Part shown: positions 44,201 to 55,355 of the stretch, piece after piece
How the letters are laid out: each line of letters opens with the position of its first letter
Position numbering within the stretch: position 1 is the first letter of the stretch
Assembly (NCBI GenBank): GCA_037179385.1
Contig: CM074189.1
Coordinates: 25,791,648-25,855,647, forward strand
Direction: 5' to 3'
Length of the DNA: 64,000 bases
DNA from: Holothuria scabra
Taxonomy: Eukaryota; Echinodermata; Holothuroidea; Aspidochirotida; Holothuriidae
Notes under the pieces: model-generated
The model's database searches: none
Told to the model about the DNA's origin: nothing
What the model saw: the letters and a program-made list of their open reading frames with translations, nothing else
Translations under genes and position numbers: made by a program

Positions 44201-47200
44201 TTAACGGCTCCTTATTGTGTTTTAACCACTAGCTGGCTCATAGCTTCCACCTCTGCAGGATCAATGGCTTCTAGAATAAAAATAATGAAAAACGCTGAGT
44301 CTGTGTCGAAAGCACTTTGACTTAAATCTTTTCTTTACAGAGAAGGAAAAGGAAGATGATTCAGCATCAATGAAAATTAGAAAAAGAGAAGTTTGAAGCC
44401 TGCTGAAAACTGATAGATGACAAACTCTGGCTCAAGCAAAATTGTAATACTGTTTTCTGATTCTAATCATTATGAAAGGACCTGTCAAATCAGAATGCAG
44501 AATTCATTGTGTTTGCAGTATTCCCCATCATGGAAATCCTCCATCAATCCATTGTTGCTTGGTACATGCTTACTGATGCTTTCCATATATCCATTACTTT
44601 CTAAGATCAGTTTCATATGGGGTTTTATGGGCACATACTGGAATGAAACATTTCTTAATACTTGCGCTACATTTCCAGTTTGCCTATTATTCCTTTGATA
44701 AAATGCTACTGCTATTGGAACTTCTCTTGGTGTGAGGAACATTCCACTGTCTATAAAATATTTTCTCCTCATATAATCTCCCTTAAACCTGCCAAATGTG
44801 TTTTCACAGTTTTCAAAATCTTCCATTAAAGCACAGAAAGTGTTGTCTTCAGGCTGAATCATGTTAGCCTCAGCAAATTGGGAAGTTTTATGTTTCAAAA
44901 AACCTACAATATCTTCCAACAAATCAGACATGTGGTCAACTACACCATTGATTGTTGATTGTACTACACTACTGGAAGATACCAACTTTGCAAGAAATAT
45001 GGCTATTCTTTGTTCTATTTCAGCTTTGTCAAAGTCATCCCAATTTTCATTGTTTTCAACATATTCTTCATCTTCCTCAATGTGTCTGGCTATGGGTTGA
45101 TTGTTTTCAAACATACCTGGTTCATCATCACTTGAATTTTCCATGACTTCATCTGCTTGAGGAGCCTGAACCTCTGTATGTTTTGAACTCAAGTGTGCTT
45201 TAAATGTTGAGACATGATTTTTGAATGTCCTAGCACAACCATCTTGTGCACAGATAACTGACTGAGTAAAGACCCTACCAACAACAAGGTGGTGGAAGTT
45301 TCTAAAATGCCAGATTAAGCGACTTGAGTCACCAAATATAAGCTGTCCACATTTGAAACAAACAAACCCCATTTTGCTACAGTAGTTCACACTACACTGT
45401 TTCTAGGAAAGCTGAAAGAAATGTGCTACCTCATTGCATTCAAACTGCTTCAGCTCCTTAATCTGTCTGGCAGCTTTCATTCTTGGTCCAAGAAGTTTAA
45501 TTAGTTCTTTTAAAGTTTCACTGTCCAGCAGAAGGGAGCTCTCTTGATCAATGAAGTTTTCTGAAAGAAAATAATTGTACGTTGTTGAAATTATTCAAAT
45601 GACATAATTTTACATATTAAGACTATTGTATGATACACAGGATTACTTGACTGCGGGAGTAACCATCTAATTATACAGTAAGATGGGTGAGAAAGAAACA
45701 ATTTCCCTAAACTTCAGGATAAAAAAGTAACAGGTGTATTATTTCTGTTATACAGCATTTTATTCTTGTCAACTGCCTAGTGGGAACATAACATAATAAA
45801 AACCTGCCTTTTGTAAAGAATTAAAACAAAAAAAATAAATTCCTTTTGTTTTTTACCCCAAGGGCCCAAGACACTTTTTCAGGGTTAAAAACAATGTCAT
45901 TGTAATAGCTTTTTAAAAAATTGATAAATTCTTTTTACCATTACAGTTATTTACTACTTTGTTAATGCCTTTACAATATTTATGAAGTATCATAACTGAC
46001 GCTGCACCTACAGAGTTCAGTAGTAAACATGACAATATGATCACAGTAGTAGCGGTTTATGACATACAGTATGGTAATTTATGTAATTACAACATTATGC
46101 CCTGTTTTTTCACCCCTCCAATAGTCCCCATATCCAGTTTTGGGGTGAAAAAAAGACCAGTTTTGGGGTGAAAAAAAAAACAAGACCAGTTTTGGGGTGA
46201 AAAAAAACAAGACGGTTCACAGAGAAAGGGAAATTGTAGGGAACTGGGAACACTGAAGCAGATAGACAGGTTTCTAGGAGAAGAAACAAAAATATATAAA
46301 CTTTCTAAATATTAACATATTTTACATAGTAAAAAGGCTCGAGTCAGGGTAGCAAGTTCTGCAGTTTATATCAGTTGTGGATTATATTTTGGACACTCTG
46401 GTGTTTGGTTGAAGAGTCAGTCATACTGTAGGTCTACAAATGGTGTCCGGTCAACTCGGCCCCTGAGACAACTCGGCCCGGTCATCTCGGCCCCTGTACA
46501 ACTCGGCCACCGAGACATCTCGGCCACTATTGACATGCTATATTATGTATACTAACCAACTTGTGAGATTGCATTTTTGAGGAAATTTGCACAACCTAAC
46601 CTTCAGCTTTAAGAAATTGCTCAAAGTACTGTAGGCCTAAACCTAATTTGAAAATATAAGTGAAAATTTTTCAAAATGAACATTTCTTACCCTGTTTCTT
46701 GAATTATGACAAGATTACATACCCAATCAATTAAGGCTGTACTAAATGAATTAAAAAAACAAAAAACAAAAAAACACAACATAGGCCAACAATGTGAAAA
46801 CATGACATTAATACCTGTTTGCTTCAAGTTTACTTTTAACAGAAAATGTGTTTATTTCAAATTAATGCTGATGCGTAATTTTGAAACTTTGGTCAAGTAA
46901 TTCAAGGCGTAATTCAGATATAATAATGGTGGGCTATGTGCATTGATTCGGTTTATATTCCATCTGTATAATATTGTTGTGGTTACAAAAGACAAAAGCC
47001 AGAACTAACCAATTTTGGGTACTTGGCTCCACTCCGATCTGAGTTGGACTTTTTAAAGCCTGCTTCTGGTAGAGAGAACTGAGAAGTTCTGACCCTTTTC
47101 TTTGAAAACTGTGGAAGTTTCAGTACTTGTATTTCTAATATTATAGGGTAGTGCTTATTCAATGGTGGCCGAGTTGTCTCAGGGGCCGAGATGTCTCGGT

Positions 47201-47654
47201 GGCCGAGTTGTCCCAGGGGCCGAGATGACTGGGCCGAGTTGTCCCAGGGGCCGAGTTGACCGTAAACCCTAACGTTACAAATTACTTTTTAACAAATTTA
47301 GACAAGCAGGGCTAAAGTATGAAGCACACAGAAGTTAAGGACTATATTGATTAGGGCTTGACTAAAATAAGGCAGTCTATGTAGTCTATCAATGTACCAT
47401 GAATCAGTTTGCAACGCCTCGGCCTGGCCCACGTATACGGTAGAGGCAGCTTACAGTACGCATGATACAAACTAACGCTAGGCCTAGCGGTAGGCACGGT
47501 AGGCCTAAGTTAGGCTAACAGCGCCCGTTACTGGCATCCTGCTCCTAGACCTAGCCAGGCTCGCTTCGCAGAAATTCTTCGACTTACCTTCGAATGCACT
47601 CGACCACTCCATCAATCCCCATTCTTCTAATTTATTCTTGACGAAAGAATCCAT
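40920..47654 (-). CDS. SAMD3-like SAM-domain protein gene inside TIR element
   Basis: Exons on the minus strand: 47,654-47,588 (Met), 45,560-45,430, 45,396-44,485 or shorter, then 42,410-42,279, 41,855-41,725 and 41,240-40,920 (stop TAG). Exons 1 and 2 join exactly into a SAM domain ('EEWGLMEWSSAFEENFIDQE', 'LDSETLKELIKLLGPRMKAA'). Exon 3 adds C2H2-like fingers and a conserved segment. The last three exons join in phase and encode the C-terminal region typical of proteins annotated as SAMD3-like in fish and invertebrates ('KQPFVLILGGRVNPYQVFV', 'AIDLCFKCFYVYDIDYPWQ'). Exon 3 ends in an in-frame stop without a clear donor, so the middle of the gene is damaged or a further exon is missed. The family is often multicopy and repeat-associated. 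Whether it mobilises the element is unknown. Confidence 0.65.
41725..41855 (-). CDS. SAMD3-like C-terminal exon b
   Basis: Acceptor TTTCAG and donor GTGAGA; 131 bp. It encodes 'DEVCNIALQCLPCIFPTGSH' and 'SRRATINEAISSFVDARK', the region with a Pro-containing hydrophobic helix typical of the family before the last domain. Confidence 0.8.
42279..42410 (-). CDS. SAMD3-like C-terminal exon a
   Basis: Acceptor TTTTGCAG and donor GTAAGAAC. It encodes 'LKPGTEDCLFHLWTPGLAKN' and 'QYADKQNDWSRHLDVQLDNN'. Phase 2 in, phase 1 out, joining the next exon as Asp. Confidence 0.75.
42846..43436. mobile_element. foldback MITE in intron of SAMD3-like gene
   Basis: The left arm (42,846-43,060) and right arm (43,230-43,436) pair: tips ACTTAAAGGAGATGACAA and TTGTCATCTCCTTTAAA, inner blocks 'CATAGCTTATTTCG' / 'AATAAGCTATGAAG' and 'GGCTCACTTTGT' / 'AAAGTGAGCC'. 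No coding capacity. Confidence 0.75.
44228..44268 (-). CDS. possible additional SAMD3-like exon
   Basis: After a TTCTAG acceptor the minus strand reads 'EAIDPAEVEAMSQLVV' before running to a stop about 20 bases later. No donor of good quality was found. It is listed because composition and position fit the gap between exon 3 and the C-terminal exons. Confidence 0.25.
44485..45396 (-). CDS. SAMD3-like exon 3: C2H2 fingers and conserved segment
   Basis: Acceptor AAACAG (complement of 45,397-45,399) in phase 0 with exon 2. It encodes two C2H2-type units ('FVCFKCGQLIFGDSSRLIWH', then 'CAQDGCARTFKNHVSTFKAH'), an acidic linker ('NSSDDEPGMFENN', 'EEDEEYVENNENWDD'), a helical part and a conserved end ('RNVSFQYVPIKPHMKLI', 'MEDFHDGEYCKHNEF'). 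That end resembles a transposon-associated family seen in fish and corals. The expected continuation is missing: a stop follows at 44,485. Confidence 0.72.
   Translation of the reverse strand, partial: CSVNYCSKMGFVCFKCGQLIFGDSSRLIWHFRNFHHLVVGRVFTQSVICAQDGCARTFKNHVSTFKAHLSSKHTEVQAPQADEVMENSSDDEPGMFENNQPIARHIEEDEEYVENNENWDDFDKAEIEQRIAIFLAKLVSSSSVVQSTINGVVDHMSDLLEDIVGFLKHKTSQFAEANMIQPEDNTFCALMEDFENCENTFGRFKGDYMRRKYFIDSGMFLTPREVPIAVAFYQRNNRQTGNVAQVLRNVSFQYVPIKPHMKLILESNGYMESISKHVPSNNGLMEDFHDGEYCKHNEFCILI
45430..45560 (-). CDS. SAMD3-like exon 2: end of SAM domain
   Basis: Acceptor TTTCAG and donor GTAGCA. It encodes 'NFIDQESSLLLDSETLKELI' and 'KLLGPRMKAARQIKEL', helices 3-5 of a SAM domain with the typical 'L..D...L...lG.R.k....I..L' pattern. 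Confidence 0.8.
46442..47268. mobile_element. MITE-like element with ACTCGGCC repeat ends
   Basis: The left end (46,442-46,530) and right end (47,165-47,268) are inverted copies. Each is made of five or more tandem GTCAACTCGGCCCC / GTCATCTCGGCC-type units. The interior is AT-rich with no gene. The tips read GGTGTCCGGTCAACTCGG and, inverted, GGTTTACGGTCAACTCGG. Confidence 0.8.
47588..47654 (-). CDS. SAMD3-like exon 1: start of SAM domain
   Basis: ATG (complement of 47,652-47,654), then 'DSFVKNKLEEWGLMEWSSAF', and a canonical donor GTAAGTC (complement of 47,581-47,587). It ends in phase 1, matching exon 2. Confidence 0.75.
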
Positions 47655-48539
47655 TTTCTCTCTTCAAATCTGGAAACTTAACGCTAATTGTAGGGGATAA
47701 AAGTATTGGAAACTGTCGGCAAGTAACTTTCGGTGCTGCACCGCGTGTGTTAACCGGAAAGTTACGTACATCATCGACGTACGTACGTACATGTATGGCC
47801 ACACTCTACTGTACTGGATCACGAAAATAGGGCTTAGCATATCAGCCGCATATGCACTCCGCAGCTCGATATCTAAATATGGATAAGTCACGTGCTATTT
47901 ATCACCAATCGAATGTTATCATTTACTTTGACATTTAAGATTGGGTCAGCCTATGACAACTGCTTGGGTCGCTGTTTATAATTCTCAACCCAAACGGGGT
48001 CACGTAACCTGTTACTCTTAGTTTGGGTCATGAACGTGACCAAAGTGTTTTAAGAGTGTAGTTTGCCCACCTTTCCAATTTTGACACCCCAGCGCCACCA
48101 CTGCTGGAAGATTATTAATAGCACATGATGATTGATGTTATGTAAAATACTACGCAAGATAGAAGAAATAAACAGAACTGAACTGAACTGAACTGAAGAT
48201 TATTAATAACACATGATGATTTAAATGTTGGTTAACTGGTGAGGTTCCATGGCTCAGTTTTTAACCAATTGGTTTAAGGTGGGCTGGCCAGACGCGTAGC
48301 TAGTCATGGGGAACTTTTTGGTCTCATGGGAAGGGGTGAGGTTTGGGGCACGATTTGAGGGAAAAACCTAAGGATAGAGAGAAAAAAACCGCTATTTCAG
48401 GTGTTTTTTTGCATTGCAAGGTTGGGTCATGGTGAGCTCTAACCCCCAAACCCTCTCCGTTGTTACGCCAATGGGGCTGGTCATGGCTTTTCTCCGAGTG
48501 TTGTTTCGCTGCCTTTTTTCCCAGCGGTCCGCTGTTTAT

Positions 48540-48685
48540 GCCGAGCAACAATCACAATGGCATTATAGGTTCCATTTATTAATTTTTTCGGTATAACTCC
48601 TTCAGGAGTAGAGTCCAGACCCACCGGCTGCAAGTCGGGTGCTCGCTCTAACCACTTGACCGTATAGTCGATGATCATTGGCAAT
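48540..48685 (-). mobile_element. tRNA-derived SINE head
   Basis: On the minus strand an A-box-like GTCAAGTGGTTAGAGC (complement of 48,645-48,660), a clover-like middle and a B-box-like GGTCTGGACTC (complement of 48,611-48,621) lie at tRNA spacing. They are followed by an AT-rich body. This is the RNA polymerase III promoter layout of tRNA-derived SINEs. It is too diverged to be a functional tRNA. Confidence 0.6.
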
Positions 48686-49620
48686 TATTTGCAAATATAA
48701 ATAAGTCTTTTGGAACTGTATGGGAATAGCAAAAGTTTGTACTTAACATTCAATGCTAACACATCGTTCTAGAGAGGGTAATTTCAACACCACGAAAAAC
48801 ATTTACTTTGTATAACAGATTTAAATCTTCAAAAAAAAAAAAAAAATCGAAAAAATCCACTTCCGGTAAGGAAATCCCATTGTCGTCCTATCATACGATC
48901 CGTGGATTCCGAGGACCCGTGGATTCTTCGATTAAAAGTGTTCATTAGAGATTGAATGGCATGAAGTTATGTCAGCTTTCAGTGAAAACTATGGCTGATT
49001 TATATTATTTTGAAGTTGTGCCTACTTTATTTTTGGGTATTTACGAATACCTTGTATTTTACAGGGCAAAATTTTTTTGGAAAAAACGCTATGCCAGAAA
49101 GCTACATGCAATTTGTGAACTCAGAAAGTATATATCATCTTAATATCATATTTAACTCTGTCTTATTCATTCTGTGAAGTTCTGCATTCAGTTTACGGTC
49201 ACGCTTACTCATAGACAGTCACATATTAGGTACTGTAACGTTAACTTTCAAAAATGAAAGTATATGGTTCATTGAGGGGCATGAAGCATTGTCAATATTT
49301 GCGTGAGAGATGTCTAATCAGAAACAAAAGTGTATGATATTTTAGCCGAAATTATTATTATAAATTAGCAAGTAAATTAATCATAAAAAATCGCTGTCTT
49401 TCTGGCGGCAGAAAGTCTTTTTCATACTTTCTCAAACGTAAATATTATTATAAATTCGACGCAATTCAGCAATGAGTCCATTTCCATTAAAAATGGGATA
49501 TAAATAAAGAAGACTTTCCTACTTACGCATATCGGCAGCACAGACATTGGCGTAGACAGACTTCCCTAAATTGAGATAAACCCTTTTCCATAAAGATTTT
49601 GCGAATTGTAAAGGGTTTGT

Positions 49621-49660
49621 ATAGGGTTTGGGGTACATGTACATGCACCCCAAACCCTAT
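49621..49660. repeat. hairpin with 14-bp perfect arms
   Basis: ATAGGGTTTGGGGT (49,621-49,634) is matched by its reverse complement (49,647-49,660) around a 12-nt loop that itself contains ACATGTACATG. Confidence 0.9.
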
Positions 49661-52079
49661 CCCACAATCCTGTGCACGTGCTTTTTGGAAAAGTGTGTAT
49701 GGAAGAAGAAGGCTTTTCTTAAAATCTTCTTAATCTCTGGTTGGAAAGAAACAAATATTTGTTAAAATGTGAAAATATATTAGTTGTTCATCAGGACTAT
49801 AAAGGTTTACTTTAATGTTTATTACGTCGTGACTTCACATCGATAGACAAATTTTTTCGGACTGTGTTGTGCGATAAAAAAGTATGTCGGTGTTCCGTCA
49901 CGAAAAATCACTTTGCATTTTATTTTCATAAACATCAGATGCAAATCGTAAATTAACACTCGTTGACAATTTTTTTCTCTTTCCGACCAAAGATGGAGAA
50001 GGTTAAACAAAGTCCCAAAAAGTTCGGATGGGAACCCCATCCGAATTTATTGTAGTGTGGCCTCCGCCACATAACCTACATCACGTGACCCCATGTCGGA
50101 TTCAATTTCAATGTGCATTCCGCAATGACATACGTCCTCCAGTTATATAGCTCACTGCGTCACCGTATGGATGAGGCTTTACTAATCCTGCATCTGTGTA
50201 GAATTTTGTTACCCGAACAAAATTACAAAGTTTCCATTCAACAGTAATTTACACAGAAATAAAGTTTCTTCTCACTGGAAAGACATTGTCAGTTGATCCT
50301 GGTGAATAATCAGATAAAAAAGAAAAAACGAAATTTTGGAAAAAAGATTAACATTAGCTGCCACAATCTAATTTTTTTTTTAATTTCTGTATTTAATTTG
50401 TTTACTTTATTTTATTTCCTAAGGTCACTATCTTATATAGCGATTCACTCCGCGTTGTTTTTGTTCATTGTATATGTTATACAGTTATATGTTAAACTGC
50501 ATTAGGGTATTACTATAAATTTTGAGACAAATCATATGAAAATAATTTTGAAACTTGAAGTATATATTGACAGGAATGTCATTGTAGAGAGTAAACTATT
50601 CGGACCTCTGAAACAAAGATGCCAGAATATGGGATTTCATATAAACAATACCGTTAACTTTATCTTGCATGTTCACCTTACATGAATACAATGTGTTTCC
50701 CCTGGTCCCTCGTTTCTACACACATTTCGCGGAAGCAGATTGTCATAACAATGAATTTTATTTAAGATAACCAAAACCTTACCAGCGACGCTTTATTAAT
50801 ATCCTGTTTAAAAGCGCAGACAGTCTGTTTGAGACCTTCTATTTCAGAAACCTGCCAATTGCTCCATATTTAAAGGGGTTCTTCAAAGATTCACAATGAA
50901 GCCTAAATCTCAATATATTCAGGTTGTTTCGGTCATTAATTTCAAGTAGGGCAGAGTGATACTTAAATTTCAAATAAAAGGATTTTCAAGTGGTCATTAC
51001 AATTCCAAATTGGTTTATATCTACTTCATGTTTTTTTAAACCGCTAAAAGAGTTTTCGATAAAGAGTAATGCTTCAAAGGTTCCTATAATAGTTTTCTAC
51101 ACCATTTCTTTCATTATTGTCCTAGTTTAAACATTTGGGAGCTTTAAATTTCACGACGTGGACTTCACTACATCATCTACAACAAGGTGACGCCATTTGT
51201 GTGTATGTTCTTTCGAACGCAACGACAAATAACCCGTAACCAAGTTGTAAAATGGGTGGTGCAACGCATGAAGTGACGTTACATAATTGTTGCTGACGTC
51301 TTGTTCGTGCAATTTAAAGCTCCCTAATAACTTGACAAATGCTCAGGACAATGAACAAGAATATATTGTACTACATTGCATTGCATTTTATCGTGTTTTC
51401 ACATTATATACACGCCTAAGTTATAATAATTCATTCTGCGAGGTAGGTCTAAAAAAGCTTAAATGTTTGTAAAGTTATTGGCATTGTTAAGCATTAAACC
51501 AAAATGAACAATGAAAAGTCGTTATCAAAAAGAATAAAGTACTGGATTGAACTTTCGGGCCGAGAAGCATTAGACAATAATTATTTGAAATTCACAGGAC
51601 TTTCGATAAGAGATAAAAGACTTCCATCGTTAGTACGGTAGATTCCTCAGCACCAACATTCAGGTGTACCAGGGAAGCTGTTATTTCGAGAACAGTTCCC
51701 TGGGTGGAGGGGGTGGAACACTTTGTAATATACTTCTAATTTTTTAGACGCACACCTTGCCCCAAGTCGGTGGTGAATCAAATGTGCGTCATGATCGACC
51801 TCGTTGTAACGCAAAGGTGAGCCATAAATTCTCCAACTGTTACGTCAAAACAGCGCAACAATTTCGCAATGGACGGTGTGTCATATACCACATTAGGCAT
51901 GCGTTCAAGTATCTGCAAAGTTGGGTCAATTGGGTTGCGGATGAGAGCTCAAATGAACAAAAATGGAGGAAGGTCAGAGGGTGTGTCTGTCATCGACAAT
52001 CTCATAGACCTAAACTATGTAATTCCGGGACAAAAACTTAGAGACACTAACCTTTATCGCCATTGTGGTGAGTCCCCTT

Positions 52080-54445
52080 CAAGGGTGGCGCCAGGATTTG
52101 CCCGACAGGGGGGCCAAGCTCCCCGACAGGGGGGCCAGAATTTCAGGGCCCCGACAAAGGTGATGTTATGTCCCGGTGGGACGTGACTTGGTAGAATTTG
52201 AGGCGCGCTTAGCGCGCCGAAATTTTGGGCTTTCTTTTAAACAAATACTTAAATTTCTGGAGTTTTTTTTTTTTTTCTACGAAATTTGGCTTTTGTTAGT
52301 GCCATGAAAAATTTTGGGCCTCTATTGTAGAATCTGTCCTTCATATGGCAAAAATAAAAAAAAAACGTTATGTAGGCGACAGCTGAAATTCTTTTGAGGT
52401 TACGCGTTAAATCGAGACGAGACTACAAGTTTGGCCGGAAATTTTTTCCGTCTTTGAACCAAGGTTTGAAAAGTAAGGGCTTGTTAAATTGGAGAATTTT
52501 TGGAATTTAATGTAAGAAAATTTGGTTTTTTCGTAAGGTTATACAGAAAAGTTTGGCCTTTTTTAAGTTATATGCCTATTAAGAGCAAAATTAGGTAGTG
52601 TGCTGGGTGATTAACAGAGTTGGCTTTGGTTATTTATTGTATTGAGTATCCATCGGAAATGGCAAATTTCGCCACTTTTAACAATATGAAGCTTATTTGG
52701 GGGAAAAAAAATGAAAAGCTTGTGACAGTTTGGGCGTTTTATGGAAGAATCTTACCTTCTCATGAAAAAAAATCAAGTAGGGGGTGATCTTTATTTTTGT
52801 TGGGGTTACTGAGTATAACCATGCAGATTCAGGCCCTCAGACCATATTGGAACATTCTCCCGAGAAAAAAGTTTAGCTTTGCATATATTCGAAGTTTATA
52901 TTTTATTTTATCGTTATAGGCGTACGATAGAGTATGGGAGGGAGCAGATTTGTTTCTTTTCCGAAAAGTGTAATCCTCGAAAGACCATCTAAGTCGAGCG
53001 CACAGAATTTGAAAAATTGAGAACCCCCAGACAGCAGGAAATGGCATTTCCGTGTTCGAAACTGGAATTTAAGAAGTCAGCTTTTGCAATAAAATTTTCA
53101 CTTCATAATACTGCCCCAAAACGGAGAATAATGTACAAGAATACTTTGTTCTGTTAAGTAATCTGTTCGACCAAAATACTATCTCTGCGGAGTGCCATCA
53201 TCAGTTGGTGCGGAGCGTACAGAAAATTGTTAAAATATCTAACCCCTCAGATAGCCGGAATGGAATTATCCAGGCTTGTTACCAGAAATGAAGCAGTCGT
53301 TTTTTTAAGCTTGCCTTTGAAATGAAAGTTTCACTTCAATAGAAAAAACCAAATTGCTAAATGATCAGAAAAGTACTAGATAAAAGGTACTGCTATAAGT
53401 AAATGTAATGGTCTTGTCTGTTTTCGGGGGGAGGGGGACTATGCAACGGAATTACTATAATTGCTAGGTTCACTAAATAAATCAATAATTTTACGTGACT
53501 ACCCGAATTTCAGACTATAAATGGTTTTAAGTTCCAACGTATTTGAAAATATGTCACGTTACAAGGTACCTTCAAATAAATTTTCCAGTCAGACTTATGG
53601 GGACACATTCTCACACTGCTGTTTGTCAGTAAGTGTAACTGGAAACGGGCTGGTAAATTTTCATTACCGTTGCTAGAATTCGGCTGTCGGGGCAGGTCAG
53701 ATGGCGGACCATCGGGCACTACATGCACATGATCAACCTCTCGTCTGTTTTTGTCAAGAAAATTCGGAATTGTGAGTTTCCTTGAAGAATATAGTCTTCT
53801 AGTGAGAAAATCAAGAAGTTCTTCCGGGTGACTGAAGTTTATAAGACCCGCATCCTTTATCAGTTTACCGTGGGCATGAAGATGAAGGCTCCCCGACGAA
53901 ATTGGGTTTTCTCAACAACAGGGGAAAGGCCACGCGCGGCATCCTTCCCCGACGGGGGCATGACCTTGCGGATTGAAGATGGGATGAAGGATGGCAGAGC
54001 TAGTAAGAATTGATTAAAACAGATTCAGATAGGCATTAAAATACCGTTGCAAAGACTAGAATAGTGCAAAAAGGAAAACACAGTTCATAATCATCCATCC
54101 CGTAACTTTAAGTCCTTTACGTTCATTTTTAGGCCTCCCCGAAAGAAATTGCCATCTTTCCCCGACGGGGGAGGAGAAAATACACGGGTACATGGAATGT
54201 GGTATAACGGAGCAAAGAAGAAGTGATTGAAAATAGATTCCGATAAGTATTAAAATTACATTTCAAAACAAAAAAATATGTTCACCCATCCAGTACCTTC
54301 AGTCCTGGTAGGTTTTTTTTTTCCTTTTTTTATTATTATTATTTTTTTTCTTATTTTAGGCCTCCCCGACGAAACCGTCGACCTTCCCCGACGGGGGGGG
54401 GGGGGGGGACAGTGTTCCCCCATCTCCCCGCTGGCGCCACCCCTG
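52080..54445. mobile_element. non-autonomous hAT-like element
   Basis: The ends CAAGGGTGGCGCCAG (52,080) and CTGGCGCCACCCCTG (ending 54,445) are inverted. The 8-bp sequence GTCCCCTT is duplicated on both sides (52,072-52,079 and 54,446-54,453). An 8-bp duplication and CA(G)GGGTGG-type ends are hAT features. The interior has no transposase. It contains diverged tandem 'CTCCCCGAC...CCCCGACGGGG' units at 53,890-54,400. Confidence 0.82.
53890..54410. repeat. tandem CCCCGACGGGG-bearing units in hAT-like element
   Basis: Three units of roughly 240 bp each begin with 'CTCCCCGA.GAAA' and include 'TTCCCCGACGGGG' (near 53,947, 54,159 and 54,385). The right-hand unit leads directly to the element's end. 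Confidence 0.7.
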
Positions 54446-55104
54446 GTCCCCTTGTTCTTAATGCAAAGAAAGCTGTTACAAAGCTAGGAATGAAAGGAAT
54501 TAAGTAACTATCACTGTTTTACGTGGTCTACACGCTAAAGTCAATAGATTAAAAATTAGTTTAATAGAGTTAAAATAAATCTAAAAGGTCCCTAACTCCA
54601 ATCTTTTAGATTTAAATGCAATATTTTATATATTACTATTTAAGAGAGTGGAGGATATTTGGCAGGTGAGTAAAGAACCGGACTCCTAAAGAAGTACAAA
54701 CACCTCTATGTAGTTTTAACTTAAACTTAGGTAAGTAAGTACTGACTTCAATATATATAAATAAACAAAAACATCAGGAGAGGCCTCATTACAACATAAT
54801 TGACTAGGTGAATCCATTACAAGCTGAACGCGCCTGATATGTCGGCTATTACAACCAAATCTAATACGGCATCTCTTCGCTGCTGAGGCTCTCAAGACCC
54901 ACGGCGTTCCTCAACAGGTATCATCTCGATGTTATTGACCCACGCTAAGTGTGGTCGGATATTTGATCAAACAAAAGAAACAAAAGACAAGTCCAAATTT
55001 TGTTCAGATTTATTTCCCACCTGTATCGCACTTGTAAACAAGCTCTCAAGATTTCTTCCTGTTTACCTCCTTATTCGTTTAGTCCGCCCAAGGCCTGCAA
55101 TTAA

Positions 55105-55355
55105 CCCTTTACCGTTGTGCTCCGATCGGGGCATATTTCCGCACCTCGGGATTGGGCGGAAAAGCGGACGTAGCCCGCCCCGCATCGGCTTCCGCAGGCC
55201 ATTGACCCCGTGACCTTAAACTATTGTCTCTCTCGCTCTTGTGGCCGTATTTTCGGGTAGCTACTCTCAGTTTCGAGCTCCGCGTGAAACAGTAAATATG
55301 TGTGACAGCCGAGCTCTCCGCATGGGTCCAAAAGGACCCAAACAACGGTAAAGGG
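55105..55355. mobile_element. TTAA-flanked MITE (piggyBac-like), 251 bp
   Basis: CCCTTTACCGTTG at the left end and CAACGGTAAAGGG at the right end, with TTAA on both sides (55,101-55,104 and 55,356-55,359). It is GC-richer than its surroundings. Copy A has no such insert between 'aaggcct' (about 11,880) and 'ctcactgatacc'. Confidence 0.85.

Larger units (their letters stand above)
38810..48058. mobile_element. 9.25-kb TIR element carrying a SAMD3-like gene
   Basis: The left end CACTCTTAATACAACAGGGTCA (first bases at 38,810) and the inverted right end CACTCTTAAAACACTTTGGTCA share about 14 bp. TA dinucleotides flank both (38,808-38,809 and 48,059-48,060). Subterminal regions are dense in TTGGGTCA/TGACCCAA motifs (left to about 39,050, right from about 47,940). 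The only spliced gene inside runs on the minus strand, with its start codon about 400 bp from the right end. No DDE transposase motif was recognised. Three inverted-repeat elements are nested (40,356-40,740; 42,846-43,436; 46,442-47,268). Confidence 0.72.
48059..50160. other. repeat-derived intergenic region
   Basis: It contains a (GAACT)n run at about 48,175-48,196 between two 'AGATTATTAATA.CACATGATGATT' direct repeats (about 48,108 and 48,197), the SINE described separately, and a 14-bp-arm hairpin at 49,621-49,660. No exon is recognised. Confidence 0.5.

Noticed and set aside
48590..48685. tRNA gene
   Set aside because: The A and B boxes are present, but the acceptor stem does not pair and an AT-rich body follows, so it is a SINE head rather than a tRNA.
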